From the NCBI GenBank assembly GCA_002286855.1, contig NRSV01000035.1, positions 62,001 through 126,000 of the forward strand: a stretch of DNA of 64,000 nt. The letters run 5' to 3'. Positions 31,672 through 43,100 of the stretch are shown here, piece after piece; within the stretch, counting starts at the first letter, position 1, and each line of letters opens with the position of its first letter. The notes below the pieces were generated by a model that searched no databases, was not told where the DNA came from, and saw nothing but the letters and a program-made list of their open reading frames with translations. Source of the stretch: Bipolaris cookei. Taxonomy: Eukaryota; Ascomycota; Dothideomycetes; Pleosporales; Pleosporaceae. Position numbers and translations under genes: made by a program.

Positions 31672-33399
31672 TCAAGAAATGTGCATCCACACCTCACTCC
31701 CCCCCAACATCCCCCAAACACCTCCCACCCGATCCCCCGCGATATTCCCAACCCCACCCCTCTCATCAATCTCCTCCCACACACCCGGCATCCCCGTCCA
31801 CCGCCAGACCGTGCCGTCAGCATGCCGACTATATAACAGCTCTCCCATCGCATAAATCCCCACACTCCCCTTCTGCTCAATAACGCTCCAATACGGACCT
31901 TTAGTATCGAGCCACACAACCACACCATCGCTCTGTACTTTGAAAAACTCATTGCCACCAACCGCAATCCCGATGTTCGCTGCGTTCCTGTCGAGGATAG
32001 CTGCGGAGCTGTAGGGCCAGCGCGATCGCACTAGATCGCCGTTTGCCAGCAGGTTCCACAGTGTTTTATCGTCGGACACGGCAATTTGACGCGAGCCAGG
32101 TGCGGTTTGGTCGATTGTGAGCCAGGTAGAGCCCAATAAGCGGACTACGGAGCCGTCTTTGCGCCGGGCGTAGAGTTGGTCGGATGCGGCGAGGATGTCG
32201 AGGATGGATGTGTCGGTGGGACTGGTGGATTGCCAGTTTGAGGCTGTACCTGTCCAGCGGAAGGTTCCGCCGTCGTAGTGGCGTTGGTAGAGGAGGCCAT
32301 TTGCACCGGTGATTTGGGCGGTTTCTTTGTAGTTGTCGACTATTGTCCAGGCGTTGTTGGTGTAGCGGAGGATTTGGCCTGTAGGGCGTATCTGGTAGAG
32401 GCCGTCATTGGGGGCGGGCGTGCTAGAACTGGAGGTGACTTGGATTACGCTGCTGACTTTTGAGCCGGAGTCTATAAGCTTCCATTTTGGAGTTTTCCAG
32501 CCGTAGATGCTGTAGATGCCCATTTTGTCGTCGGGGTGGACTGAATGGACGAGGCCATCGTAGTAGGCAAACATGATAGCTGATGGGACGGTGCTGTGGC
32601 TTAGTCCGAGAGCGTGGCCTATTTCGTGTACAGTTGTAGTGGAGAAGAGAATGTCATCTGCCCACTGTTCGTTGTCGTTAAACGTGACGTTGATTTTACC
32701 CGGGGTGAAGTATACACCGTCTGAGTCTATAGTTGTGATGGCGACAGTTCTGTTTCTGTTGATGGGTGAGAAACGAATGTTTATGTCTGCCTTTGCATTT
32801 GAAGTTGCTTGGACAATGTTGAGTGGGGCAGAGTTCATCCATTGAGCAAAGGCTGTGCTGGGAGATGTTAGCATTCGTAAGACTCATGAGCTACGTACTG
32901 ACTTTATGGTATTCAACTGTCGCTCCTTCGACAAATCGTTTGTGTACTTGTCGATGCGCCAGGTCAACGTCGTCTGAGCCCATTTCGGTCCCCAAAGCAC
33001 ATATCGCCCCTTGGACTCCTGACCTTCACCAGCCTCGGCACCAATATACTGCTGTTCAGTGCCACAACGAGGTCCTTCCATCATAGCTATTATTTTTTCA
33101 CTAAACTCCCCAGTCATAGGCTCCTTTAGCTTTGCCTGGATCTTACGAATGGCCTCTGGAAGATCACTGTCTGGCACTGAAGTGCCTGGCTTGAGCCAGC
33201 CGTATAGCTTGTAGAAGTCGTTGACATGATTAGAGTATCTCTTCTGATCAATATTTGGAGCTTTTGTTGGGGTTTCGATTGGTGCTGACAGGGAGGAAGT
33301 TGGGATGAGGGATGTAGTGGCTCTGCCGACGTTGCGGTGGGGTACTGCTACATAACAAGATATGAGCCCTAAGAGCAAGCCACCATTCAGAAACACCAT
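31672..33399 (-). CDS. Secreted matrixin-type (M10A) metalloprotease with C-terminal tectonin-like propeller
   Basis: Exons 33399-32903 and 32857-31672 join (45 bp intron, GTCAGT donor) to 560 residues. The N-terminal hydrophobic stretch (VFLNGGLLLGLISCYVAV) is a signal peptide. Residues 60-115 form a peptidoglycan-binding-like prodomain ending in PRCG at 110-113, the cysteine switch that keeps matrixins latent. The catalytic domain carries the zinc site HEIGHALGLSH (243-253) and a downstream Met-turn (SAIMF). Residues 285-560 form about five or six repeats of roughly 45 residues with the pattern LY-x-R/H-x2-G-x-W, as in tectonin/beta-propeller domains; animal MMPs have hemopexin there instead. 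It would cleave extracellular proteins, but the target is unknown. The donor is non-canonical but fits the frame and residue spacing. Confidence 0.8.
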
Positions 33400-33973
33400 C
33401 TTGAGCTAAATTTTGAGACTAGGTTGCTATATTTCATTCCAATATATAGTTTCAAGCATGGTTACCTCATCTATTCCTTGTCCATCTCGAACTCATGGAT
33501 AGTGCTCATGAGCAGGCCGGTGACCAGTTTGCGTAGCATTAGATGCGTTGGTGTTACCGAAGGATGGTAGCTACTATTGGATCTCCTGTAAGAGGAAGGT
33601 GCATAGTGTCTAGAACAGCTTTCGCTTAGTTGTTTGCTGTATGTCCTAGTGAAGTGTCGTGGTGTACTGAGTACTTTGTGGAATGATAGTCTAATGACCG
33701 CCAGCGTCTAGATGGAGCCTCGCATGCAATACGCCGCTGATGGCTTTGTTTAGCTCATTGCACATGTCTTGGAATATCGACAATCAAATCCAAACAACGG
33801 TCAACACTTGCTCACAAGTAAAGTAAAGAGAAGTAAAACAACGTTTGCAGAGGCTTTTCATCTGGGTCACGGGACTCAACCCCTCATGTTGCCCTCAAGC
33901 TGGTATTCATTTAACTCCATCTATGACATGTAGCACCTGTACACCTTGTCGTCATCATGTTGTCTTCCTGTGC
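33400..33973. other. Intergenic region
   Basis: Lies upstream of the metalloprotease and downstream of the capping-protein gene. No motif was recognised. Confidence 0.5.
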
Positions 33974-34951
33974 CTACCTGCCCATGCTGTTAATCATCTC
34001 CCTCTGGGTCGCGCGGTCCTTGTTGGCCTGACTGAGCGACTGGAGACTCCGTAGGTCTCCAACAACATCCTTGGCCTTGCCAAAGTAGACCTCTTGAAGC
34101 AGATTGCGCATCTTAAGCTCCATGTCTTCAACCATCTTGCCAATGTTCGCGACATGTGAGGTGTCATCCTCGACGGCCATGTCCGCTTCAACTTGGCGTA
34201 CCATGTTGCCGGAAAGGTCGAGACCGCCGAGTGCTTCGCTGTCGGTGCCGAGGGAGAGAATGACGGTCGATGTGAGCTTGTAGTGTGATGTTCGGGCGCG
34301 ATCTTGGGCATCGAAGACGTGGATGCTGTCCCAGCTACCGGAGCTCTTCGGGGTGGGGCTGACGGCTGTTGTCTGTCTGTCAGTGTCTACTCAGCAACGC
34401 AGATCCGAGGCAGCATGCATACACTTTTTCAGCAGCACACAGCCAGCGAAGCCATCGTCCATATCCCACAGATAAACACTGGATATTCCGCCCTCAAAGT
34501 ACCTGCCCGCGTCAGTTACCACAACCCCGCCATGGTCACGTCTCCACCCCCGCATGCAACTCACAGTTCTCTGTAGACATCAAAGGCTTCATTTGCCTTG
34601 ACCTCCATCTTACGGACACGATCACTAGGCGTGACACCCTCGTCAATGGGCGGCTCGAACTCGTTGCTCCACGGACTGCGCCAGCTGTCACCGTCGCGGT
34701 TGTAGTCGCAGCACAGAAAGTCGCGCTTCGTCTTTGAGCACTTCTTAACTGTCAGGGGAATGTCGACCGACTCGAGCAGGTCCTCCTCGAGCGAGGGATT
34801 AAGCTGGATAATGTGGTCGACATTGCGCTTGACGTCCTTGGGGTCCAGCCGGCGGAGGAGGTCGCTGCAGCTGTGTTAGCTAGAAAAGCAAGTCAGGCGC
34901 GCATGCAAAGGAAAGAATGGCCTACAGAGCGCTATCAATGGGATCCGCCAT
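33974..34951 (-). CDS. cap2: F-actin-capping protein subunit beta
   Basis: Four exons read leftwards: 34951-34926, 34864-34565, 34502-34423 and 34365-33974, giving 265 residues with introns of 61, 62 and 57 bp. The protein caps barbed ends of actin filaments as a heterodimer with the alpha subunit and controls actin patches and hyphal growth. Family motifs in order: [91 protein letters not shown] and [16 protein letters not shown]. The C-terminal helix ([18 protein letters not shown]) that binds the actin end is present. The first exon encodes only eight complete residues (MADPIDSA plus part of a Leu codon), and its ATG lies beside a TATAAAAATGG sequence. Confidence 0.95.
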
Positions 34952-35907
34952 TTTTATATGCTTGGCCTGGAACAAGGCGGGCGTGGTCAAGGGCGAGTTG
35001 CTTGAGTATTGTCGACGAGTGCCAGCGCCTTCGAACGTCTCGAGCCCCGGCGATTCGGCCGCTTGGATTGGGCGCTGCTTGCACGAGTCATGCGCATGCC
35101 CGCCAGGGTAGCTCATAGTCACGACCTCTGACAATCAACCTCACCTCTGCTTAACTTTTGATTTTTGTGGAATCAGATGCTCTTGGAATGAGTAGTAGTA
35201 TTTGTATCCGAGATTCCTAGTACCGTCCATGACTTTGGTAGCAGCTACGATTTACTCCCTTCACCACGCGGCAATCGCGCCCTTCACCATCCACCAAAAA
35301 GCAGAGACTGCTATGCAAGATAGAGAGGTGCCGCTAATTACCATGCCACGAGTAATCATCGCGTGAAGCCTAGGTAGCTCTTTTCTCTTCCTTTCTCTAC
35401 GGATCAATCACATGCTGGAGGTTTTGCTTCCCACACCGATAACATTCGTCATTACCAGAGCGAGCAGACTAGAATATTCGTCTTGAAAAACACCATACGA
35501 ACCCTACTTGAAACAATGGCAGTAATTCGCAACAATGAATGTGCGTGAATATCTTCCCCCATCTTGCTTGCATGCCAAATGCGGATGCAAACGATGGCAT
35601 CTCACCTTCACTTGGCCTGCAAACTTTGCACGTCAGTGCACCCATCGCCACTCAAGCAACTGTATGCGGCATCAATGAGCCTCTCACAGTCAGCATAGAG
35701 GTGAGTTTGTATTTTGGCGAGCATATGTAGCCCTTCTGCGGCACCACAGTGCACTCACCTTCACTACCTGTTAACGACATCATCGCGCTAGGGGGCCTCT
35801 TCAGACATATCTACTGTCCACCTGTACCTCTGCACTTCTTCACTTCTTCACTTCTTCCACATCACACAAACACTTTCAAAACATTACCCAGATTCAACAT
35901 CAACAAT
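34952..35907. other. Divergent upstream region of cap2 and the Lys-rich gene
   Basis: No gene was recognised. A CACTTCTTCACTTCTTCACT tract at about 35830-35850 is probably the 5' leader of the gene at 35908. Confidence 0.5.
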
Positions 35908-36542
35908 ATGTCTGACACCAATAAGACCTCTGCTGCCACTGGCTCTGCTCCCCAGTTCACCGAGCGTGAGCTCCAACTCCTGGGTTGGGCTATGCAGTCA
36001 CTCAAGTCTGGTCCACCAGAGGTACGTAATTGCGATGTTTCGAGACATATGTGTGGCTTGCCCTCTGCCTATACCATGCTCACTCTCATCAAAAGATCGA
36101 CTACGATAAGCTTGCTGCCTTTGCTGGCATGAGCAACCCGCGCTCCGCCAGCAACGCCTGGGCCAAGATCAAAGTCAAACTGAACATCTCTACTGCCAGC
36201 GGCACTGTTCCACCTACTCCAAAGAAGGCTCCTCGCGCTAAGAAGGCTGTTGCCCCTAAGAAAGAGAGCGACGAAGCCGATGCGGATGCCACTCCCAAGG
36301 CTACGCCTCGCAAGCGTGCTTCCAAGAAACAGGATGTCGACGGTGATTCTTCCCCCAAAAAGAAGCCTGCTCATGGCAAGGCGACCCCTAAAGAAGAAGA
36401 AAGTGAGTGCTTCTTCAGACACGCCATGCAACTCTTGCAATACTGATTCCATGTAGTTGTCAAGTCGGAGCCTGACGAGGCTGAGGACTCCACAGACATC
36501 GATGCTATCGGATCTGATGAGGAGATTATCGTAGAGGCCTAA
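35908..36542 (+). CDS. Lys/Ala/Glu-rich nuclear-type protein, function unknown
   Basis: Exons 35908-36021, 36096-36402 and 36457-36542 give 168 residues. Residues 15-70 (FTERELQLLGWAMQSL, then DYDKLAAFAGMSNPRSASNAWAKIK) form a small helical SANT/Myb-like unit found in many fungal proteins. The rest is a disordered basic tail with proline-lysine repeats (PTPKKAPRAKKAV, TPRKRASKK). It ends in an acidic patch (DEEIIVEA). The composition suggests a chromatin- or DNA-associated role. No experimentally defined relative is known to me. The exon joins are all GT-AG in frame, which makes the gene call firm. Confidence 0.78.
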
Positions 36543-38049
36543 ATGTGTCAAAAAACTTCAAGGTAAGCCAAACATCGATCCCTCCCACTATTCACTAACT
36601 GACATCACAAGTGCCTTTCTTTATCAACGCAGTCTGTGTATCGCATATGGCTACTTACAACATGGCTTAGCTGATAGCTTTGGGTCTCGGCATCATACAA
36701 TCAGGCGATGGTACAAAGTCAAATATAGTCTTTTCCTGCGAACATATGGAGCTTGAACACATGGGGTAGTGGGGCAATGAACATTCACAGTCGAGTAATG
36801 TATCACGAAGGAAGATGGACATTCCAAGTTGAACTGTTCGACCATGGTAATTGCAGTGGAAACTGCGCGATTTTAATGCAAATGATTCTCGAACACACTG
36901 GTCCATCTTAGTGATTTCCCAAAGTTTGTGCGAGAATGTTCACATTCATCTTGTTGACAGCAAAGTATACCACATAGTAACGCAACGTGTCGCGTCAGAA
37001 ATCAAGTACACGCTACAGGTTGTTACTTCCCTAAACTTGCGTAACCCAAAGGCCAAGCAAACACAACTACGCATTTGCCGCTCTATTTCCTCCACTACTT
37101 GTGAGTTCTTCTCATACTTGCAAAAAGCCCTCTCTCAACCATTCCCGATCACACAGTTGCCATGGCCAATGGCTACTAAATGCTCATCGAGTGGCTACTG
37201 GCCTTGATCAGGATTGGTGTTGGTAGCATCCATCTCTTCCTGGTGTTCCTCGTCTTCATCTGTTTCTACATCGTTATCGTCATCGTTCTCTTTATGGGGC
37301 TTATCATTACCCTCAATATCTTGGTTACTATTCCTCAAAGTGAAAAGCTTCAGGAAGATCGCATAATGCCAGACCTCGACTTCGCTGATATGCCCTCACT
37401 TATCATGACTGACACGCTACCATCCGCATCTACCAGTTCGATGTTCAATCCAAAACGGTCGCTGAAGCAATCTGGGAAGCGAGGGAAAATAAATAAATAC
37501 TGGTTATTGTCCCTGGTAGGGAGAGCTTGCCACTGGGATAAGACAAGAAACTTCGTAAGCAAACACATTACATGTGCGAAATGGCCCCAGCATCATGCAA
37601 GAATTAGTTCTCTAATAGTTTCTGCAAATATCAAACGAACCGTTATGGAAACCCATCCGATTTATATTATAACGAGGAAGGAAGGGAAGGGAAGGGCGAT
37701 GTGGTCGCTTGTCAGGTGTAACTTCCGGGTGTCGAGACAGCCTGTGTTTCCTGTAACTATCTCGCGATAATACAGTTTTGCTATGGTTTTCCACTCCAAA
37801 CGTCGGTACTTGAAATCGTCCATCTAGCAGGTCTCTGCCTACTCCAGCAGCTTCTTCAGTTGCCCATGTAGCTCAAAATTCAACATTCCCAACCTCTTGC
37901 GACAACCTCTCGGGTGCAACCTGACCTCTTCTCTGGCTGAATCTCGTGAAGCAGCAGCGATCCACGAGACGAATTTCACGAAGCTTAGTGAAACAAGGAC
38001 CACCCTGCTTTGGCAGCCTTGTTTGTGCAAACCAAGACAGTGTTTTATA
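36543..38049. other. Gene-poor region left of the Tc1 element
   Basis: On the minus strand a 67-codon open stretch (about 37195-37395) ends in a strongly acidic tail (ENDDDNDVETDEDEEHQEEM). It has no start codon or supported splice partner. Otherwise no feature was recognised. Confidence 0.45.
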
Positions 38050-38096
38050 TGGAGGTGCCTGTCAAAAGTTTGGGCCCCCCTGTCAGAGGGTCATAA
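38050..38096. repeat. Left TIR of the Tc1 element
   Basis: Begins GGAGGTGCCT and contains TTGGGCCCCCC. It matches the right TIR in inverted orientation with a few substitutions. Confidence 0.85.
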
Positions 38097-38190
38097 CCCA
38101 TTATTCCAAATTAGGTCAATTGTCCGAGCACCTTAGTAAGCAACATATTAAAAAGCTCAATGTTATCACCTGTAACTACTCGAAGCTTTA

Positions 38191-39519
38191 CTAAAGATCC
38201 TCACATTCAGGATCAGCTGATAGAGCAGCAGCAGCAGCAGCACGGAATCGACCAGCACCTCTACCCTCTCTGTATTCATTACCGCCCTCAAGCTCAATTA
38301 TCTTTTGCATGTGTATAGGAATACGCTCAATTAACGCCTGAATCTTTTCCTGAGGCAACTCCTTCTAACACTGCTCACATGCCTGAATAGCTTCTGCTCT
38401 GATCTTTGGCGCGCCCTTCCTCGTAGTTCTTCTCTTCATCTATGGCCAGCATGGCTCAATTGCGTTTAAGTCTGGAGAATCACCTGGCCAAAGAAGCTTC
38501 GTAATACCGTGTAGATTATATATTAGCTGCTGAACGTGGTGCTCATATTATGGAGCTTTATCTTCCTGTACAATTGTTCCTAGCAGAGTGCTTTTACACC
38601 GCTGTGCAAAGGGCAGTAGCTTTGGTTAAAGAATCGTTTTTTATTTCGGTACCAATCAATGCCAGAATCTTTACCACGAGCTAGCTTGCCATTCTTCTGA
38701 TTCTATCGCCACCGAGGCTTTCGGCCAGGTATTTCTCGTAGATTAAGTCGACGCATACTGTTATTGAGCTCCCATTGATATTTCATTAGCGGCGCAAGGC
38801 TCTTATTCATTTCCTCTATTTCTTTATCAGCCTTTTCTTTGTCTTTCTTTGTCTCAGGTATCCAGCAATGACATGGCCCCTTCTTGTCGTAGGAGAAACA
38901 CGCCCAGAACATAAACTCAGAATAGCCTTTCCAACCCTCTCGAACGCAGACTCGTACAAAAGCTTCATCAGCCTTACGCCATACACGATAGCCACCTCGT
39001 CGATGGAGCAATACAACACTCGTCTCGTCTGACTACATTGCATTCTTCCAGTCTTCAAGAGTCCAGTCTTTATGCTCTAAACACCACCTGAGTCGATCCT
39101 CCCGCATCTACTTCGTCAACCCAGGCTTCCTTGTCGGTTTCGTCTTTCTGAACCCAGATTTTTTGAGAATACGATATACAATGCTTGCTGAGACTTCGAT
39201 TCCTTTCTCTCTGAGCATACCAGCAATGTCAGTACACAATTTCTTTCTTCTATAGCGATCACGACGTACTGTAAGCACTATAGCAGAAGACATCCGTAGT
39301 CTTCTTTGACGGGCGGCCAGATCGAGGTGCATCTTGTACGTGCTCGTCCTGAAGGTTAAGTGGACGTTCAGCTGGGTCAAATCCACGCTCAATCGCTCGG
39401 GCATATATCTTATTAAGCGTACGCTTCTCTATACCCGTTAAGTCGGTTATCTCGCCATTGCCTTTGCCTGTTGCTTTAAGAGAAACAATAAGAGCACGAG
39501 TCGCAGCACTATAATTCAT
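38191..39519 (-). pseudogene. Decayed Tc1-type transposase
   Basis: Remnants of the Tc1 transposase in order: HTH (GEITDLTGIEKRTLNKI), a second HTH-like block (AGMLREKGIEVSASIVYRILKKSGFRKTK), the first catalytic Asp (SDETSVV) and GDSPDLNAIEPCWP. The segment between has stops, a TAG in the usual Trp codon and frame changes. The expected second catalytic Asp motif is lost. Confidence 0.75.
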
Positions 39520-39631
39520 TGTGAGGCTTGAATTTGATAAAAAGCGTTTGGTAGTTTGTCAAAAGCGATTGCTTTGTGATGTGAGCAGAGGCCATATACA
39601 CTCAGAGCAACTGCCGAATTCGGGATAGTGC

Positions 39632-39680
39632 TTATAACCCTCTGATATGGGGGGGCCCAAACTTTTGATAGGCACCTCCG
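39632..39680. repeat. Right TIR of the Tc1 element
   Basis: Ends GGCACCTCC, complementary to the left TIR, next to TA. It lies 107 bp upstream of the ATG at 39787. Confidence 0.85.
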
Positions 39681-39786
39681 TACTGCCGAAGCATGTCTTT
39701 CCCCTCATCTCTCTGCTTACTCCAGATCAGCTCCACAACTCACATTTCCAAAGTGACTTTCAAGAGACAGGACTACACCATTCATC

Positions 39787-40138
39787 ATGCCGTCACAGAA
39801 CACCTCATCAAGCTCCGGCTCTGGCTCGTCTGGTAGAACAAGCTCTACCGTGACCAACCACGGCACCAACAATGAGGCAAGGTCCCGGACCGCTCAAAAT
39901 ATCCACCATCGTACTGACCATCTTATCTAGGGAAACCACTGGTGCACTCGTGAATCTGGGTCCAACGATGCGAACTCGAACCCTTTCCACTACTCCAACA
40001 CGGATGGTTCATACTATTACAGCAACTCCAACGTAGGTCCAGGAAGAATGGCGGTATGGACGTGTACTGATGTAAGACCAGGGCTCGACATACTACAATA
40101 ACGGTAAGGGAGGCGCATGGTATACCCCTCCCAAATAA
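39787..40138 (+). CDS. Small conserved Ser/Asn/Tyr-rich protein, function unknown
   Basis: Exons 39787-39876, 39931-40032 and 40082-40138 give 82 residues. The protein has a low-complexity N-terminus (MPSQNTSSSSGSGSSG) followed by GNHWCTRESG, NPFHYSNTDGSYYYSNSN and GSTYYNNGKGGAWYTP. I recognise this as a pattern found in many fungi, always uncharacterised. Intron 1 (39877-39930) begins GCAAGG after AATGAG, so it is a GC-AG intron; no GT donor keeps the correct frame. Intron 2 is GT-AG. There is no signal peptide or membrane segment. The Tc1 element ends 107 bp upstream and may have altered its promoter. Confidence 0.75.
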
Positions 40139-43100
40139 ATGTGCTGGTACTCTTGCAAGGCGCGTCCTGGTAGGATGTAAAGGCTTCCAGATACAACAGA
40201 CGGGCAAAGCATAAGAAGATACAAGCGAGCATTGTATGTACGTAGCATGTACGACCTGTACCGTATACAATACTACACCTTAACCTATGTACCTTGCACG
40301 CCATCCCGACTCGGCAATATGCACCTATGACGCCCATGGCGGCACGAACAAGTGCCCCATCTGCGTCATCTCCTCCTTCCTGCACCACCACCACCAACCC
40401 AGGAACGCACGCGCGGGAAATCCCCCTACGTCATCAAGCTGCCCTCCCCCAGAAAATCCCCGAGCTCGCATACTACATGCCGATCCACCTTCACCCCCCC
40501 CCCATCTTACCGCATGCAGCAAGTATAGAAAACAGGCGTGAAATGGTTATATTAAGTCTCTACCACCCCGCTCACCCGCCCCCTCAAACTGTAATGGGCA
40601 AGGCAAACAGGGTGTGCAGCGTCGCTGTGCACACGCGTATGTGCGCGTGCGTCCCTCGGACATACTGCGGGAATACCAAGTCGGTCACACCAGTAATTAG
40701 TACTAGTACTACATAACCAACAACTTCGGCACTTTTTTTATCCACGACCCTCAATTTCAGCGAAACATGGGAAAATTTAAGCTTGGAGAGGGGACTTGAC
40801 ACGCGGACTGTCTCGCACATATGACACAGAAACGAACGTACAGGTACGAAAAGGCTTGGGAGGAGAGTGGGCACGGTGGTTTTTTGCTGCAACGAGTAAC
40901 TGTTGATTGTAGGCGCTTATCTTGGCCTTTGGTAAATTCCCCCTTCGAGAAACCCATTGAATATAGGACTTGTGCTTGGTAGGAGGGTAGGAAAGCTTGT
41001 CTCTGTTGGTTTCGTTTTGGGGGAGAGGGGAGGGGATGGGGACACATGTACATGGAGGAAAGGGTTTTGCCGCTTTTCCACTTGTCACGCGTGACGGGAA
41101 TAAAGTTTTGGGGGGAATTAAAACGTAGATTAATTCCGTCTTAGGGCCCGTGTTTCTCTTCCTTTCTGTCTGGCTGTCTGCTCGACGAAAGATTAATAAG
41201 ACGTTTGTGGGAAATAGTCTCGTGCACGGCGTGCACGGTGTATGACGAAAGAACAATAAAATCACCGACTATCGTCAAATCTGTGGTGTTTTTACCCAAA
41301 GGAGTAGGTGTGGAAAAGAGGCTCATGGCTTGTCAGACTTGGCTTCTCACCAAACATCAAAAAAAGGGGGGGGACAAAGCGTTTTGCTAGTAGTTTACTG
41401 CGTCAGGCAGGTGTGGAAAATAGGCGTACAGAGCCTCTTCGTTGCGCAGTCAGGCTAGCGGAGCCTGTGACGATCGGTATCCATGCTGTGACGATCATGT
41501 TTCTTTTTTTTGCTGCACCATGACATGGCATATGCGACGTTGGACATTGGTCGGGAAGACATTATCAAATTCTCCGACTTGACTCGTGCAAGAGATTCTG
41601 GACTTTGTCGGAGAATTTTGAGCGCATCTGGCATGCGCAAACGTCGTGTATACTATATACGTACATATTTTCTACACGGAACATTAGAAATGCTGCAATA
41701 CCACGACGTATGTATATGTATGTCGTCTGCCGGAAATCGATCCAAAAAGCCACGGAATGAGCACCGTCTCCAGCATACACCCTAAAACATTCATTGCAGC
41801 AGCCACGTCTCACACGGGTGATACACGTCAACTCGCGCCGCCCAAAAACAAAAGCACGGTGTACACCTTGGCTTACCCAGAACGGCAGTCATGAAAAGTA
41901 GGCGTATTCCTTCGTTCTATCTTGCATATTTTCGGCCAGCAGTCCCAGCCATAAGTTAACCATTCCACCCAATCTCTGGAAAAAAAAGAAGAGAAAAAAA
42001 TAAAAAAGAATGGACCGAGCGAAAGAAAGGGGAGCACGGTTGCAGTTACATCGTCGGTACTCTTGGCTTCCGCAGTGGAGGGAAGGAAAAATGACGCACG
42101 TATCACGAAAACCAAATCAATCGAAAAAGGCAAAAAAAAAATCAAAGATTCCAATGCCAAGCCTTTCCCCCATGTTAACCACGAAGAGTAAAAGTAGAGG
42201 AAGATAAGAAAGAAAGGCTTAATGATTATACTGGATTGAGTAGGCATCGAAAATAGGCGTATAGCTTCTCCTCATTCAAAACATGGCCGCCCCCTCCCCT
42301 CCTCCACTCCCCGATCCCAACAGCCCGCCCGCTCTGCCTTCCCCTCATCCCGATAATGTTGGGAAAGTTTTTTGCCTCCTCTTGTCCCGAGGAAATGGTG
42401 CTGTAGTCATCTCATCGTTAACGCAGAAGAACTGCGAGTTACGTGGGTTCACCGCCGCTGGCGGCCCCGAGGATGTACTGTACTCTACTTACACATGTGG
42501 TACTTCACGTAGCGCATATGCTTCGGCACCTCATACGTGCATTCAACATCCAACATCACTCACACGCAACACACTCTAGATTCCTGCCCCCCTCCCCCCA
42601 CATACAATAAAAAAAATAACAACTCCAACCCCCAAATCTTCACATGCTGCCATATCTTCCTCTCGTATCTAACCAAATCAGGAAACACCTCCCCCACCCC
42701 CCGGAGCCTCCTCCTCCCGGGCCTCTCTCACTCTACCATCCAAGACAGCCAAACCCAGCCAAACCTACCAAAAACAGTAACCCATCGAAAACAGGCGCAC
42801 GTCTTGTGTACTCTTGGAACAAAGCTTGTCTGTCTCGCCTCACGAATAGGAAGCGCGCGGAGGGGTATCTTGAACGCACGACGGTCAAACTTAAATTTTT
42901 TTTCGCCGTTTTGTCTCTTGTCTTACCGGTGACATGGACAAGAGAGATGCTGAACCCCCGGTCCCTGGTTGGATCACAGGGTATCGTGGGTCCCGGTGAG
43001 ATAGAGAGATAGAGAGTGAGAGGAGAGATAGGAGTAGGTGGGGTGGTCATGACGTATGTAATGTGAAGGGAAGGGTGAGGATCCGGGCCGATGGACAGAG

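Larger units (their letters stand above)
38050..39680 (-). mobile_element. Tc1/mariner-type DNA transposon with TIRs, transposase decayed
   Basis: Ends are an inverted pair: GGAGGTGCCTGTCAAAAGTT on the left and AACTTTTGATAGGCACCTCC on the right, followed inward by GGGCCCCCC and AGAGGGT on both sides. TA dinucleotides flank both ends. On the minus strand, the remnant transposase runs from an HTH region (GNGEITDLTGIEKRTLNKI at about 39519) through a first DDE aspartate (SDETSVVLLHRRGGYRVWR). The C-terminal block has GDSPDLNAIEPCWP, followed by a poly-Ala tail. A TAG sits where Trp precedes SDET, and further stops and shifts break the rest. It is 1.63 kb long. Confidence 0.85.

Noticed and set aside
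36030..36551. Extended frames overlapping the Lys-rich gene
   Set aside because: They read through introns with clear GT-AG ends that the real gene splices out; the spliced frame gives the conserved segment.
40490..40520. CCCCCCCC run and CA-rich block as a promoter
   Set aside because: No gene starts downstream in a suitable position; simple sequence is common in this region.
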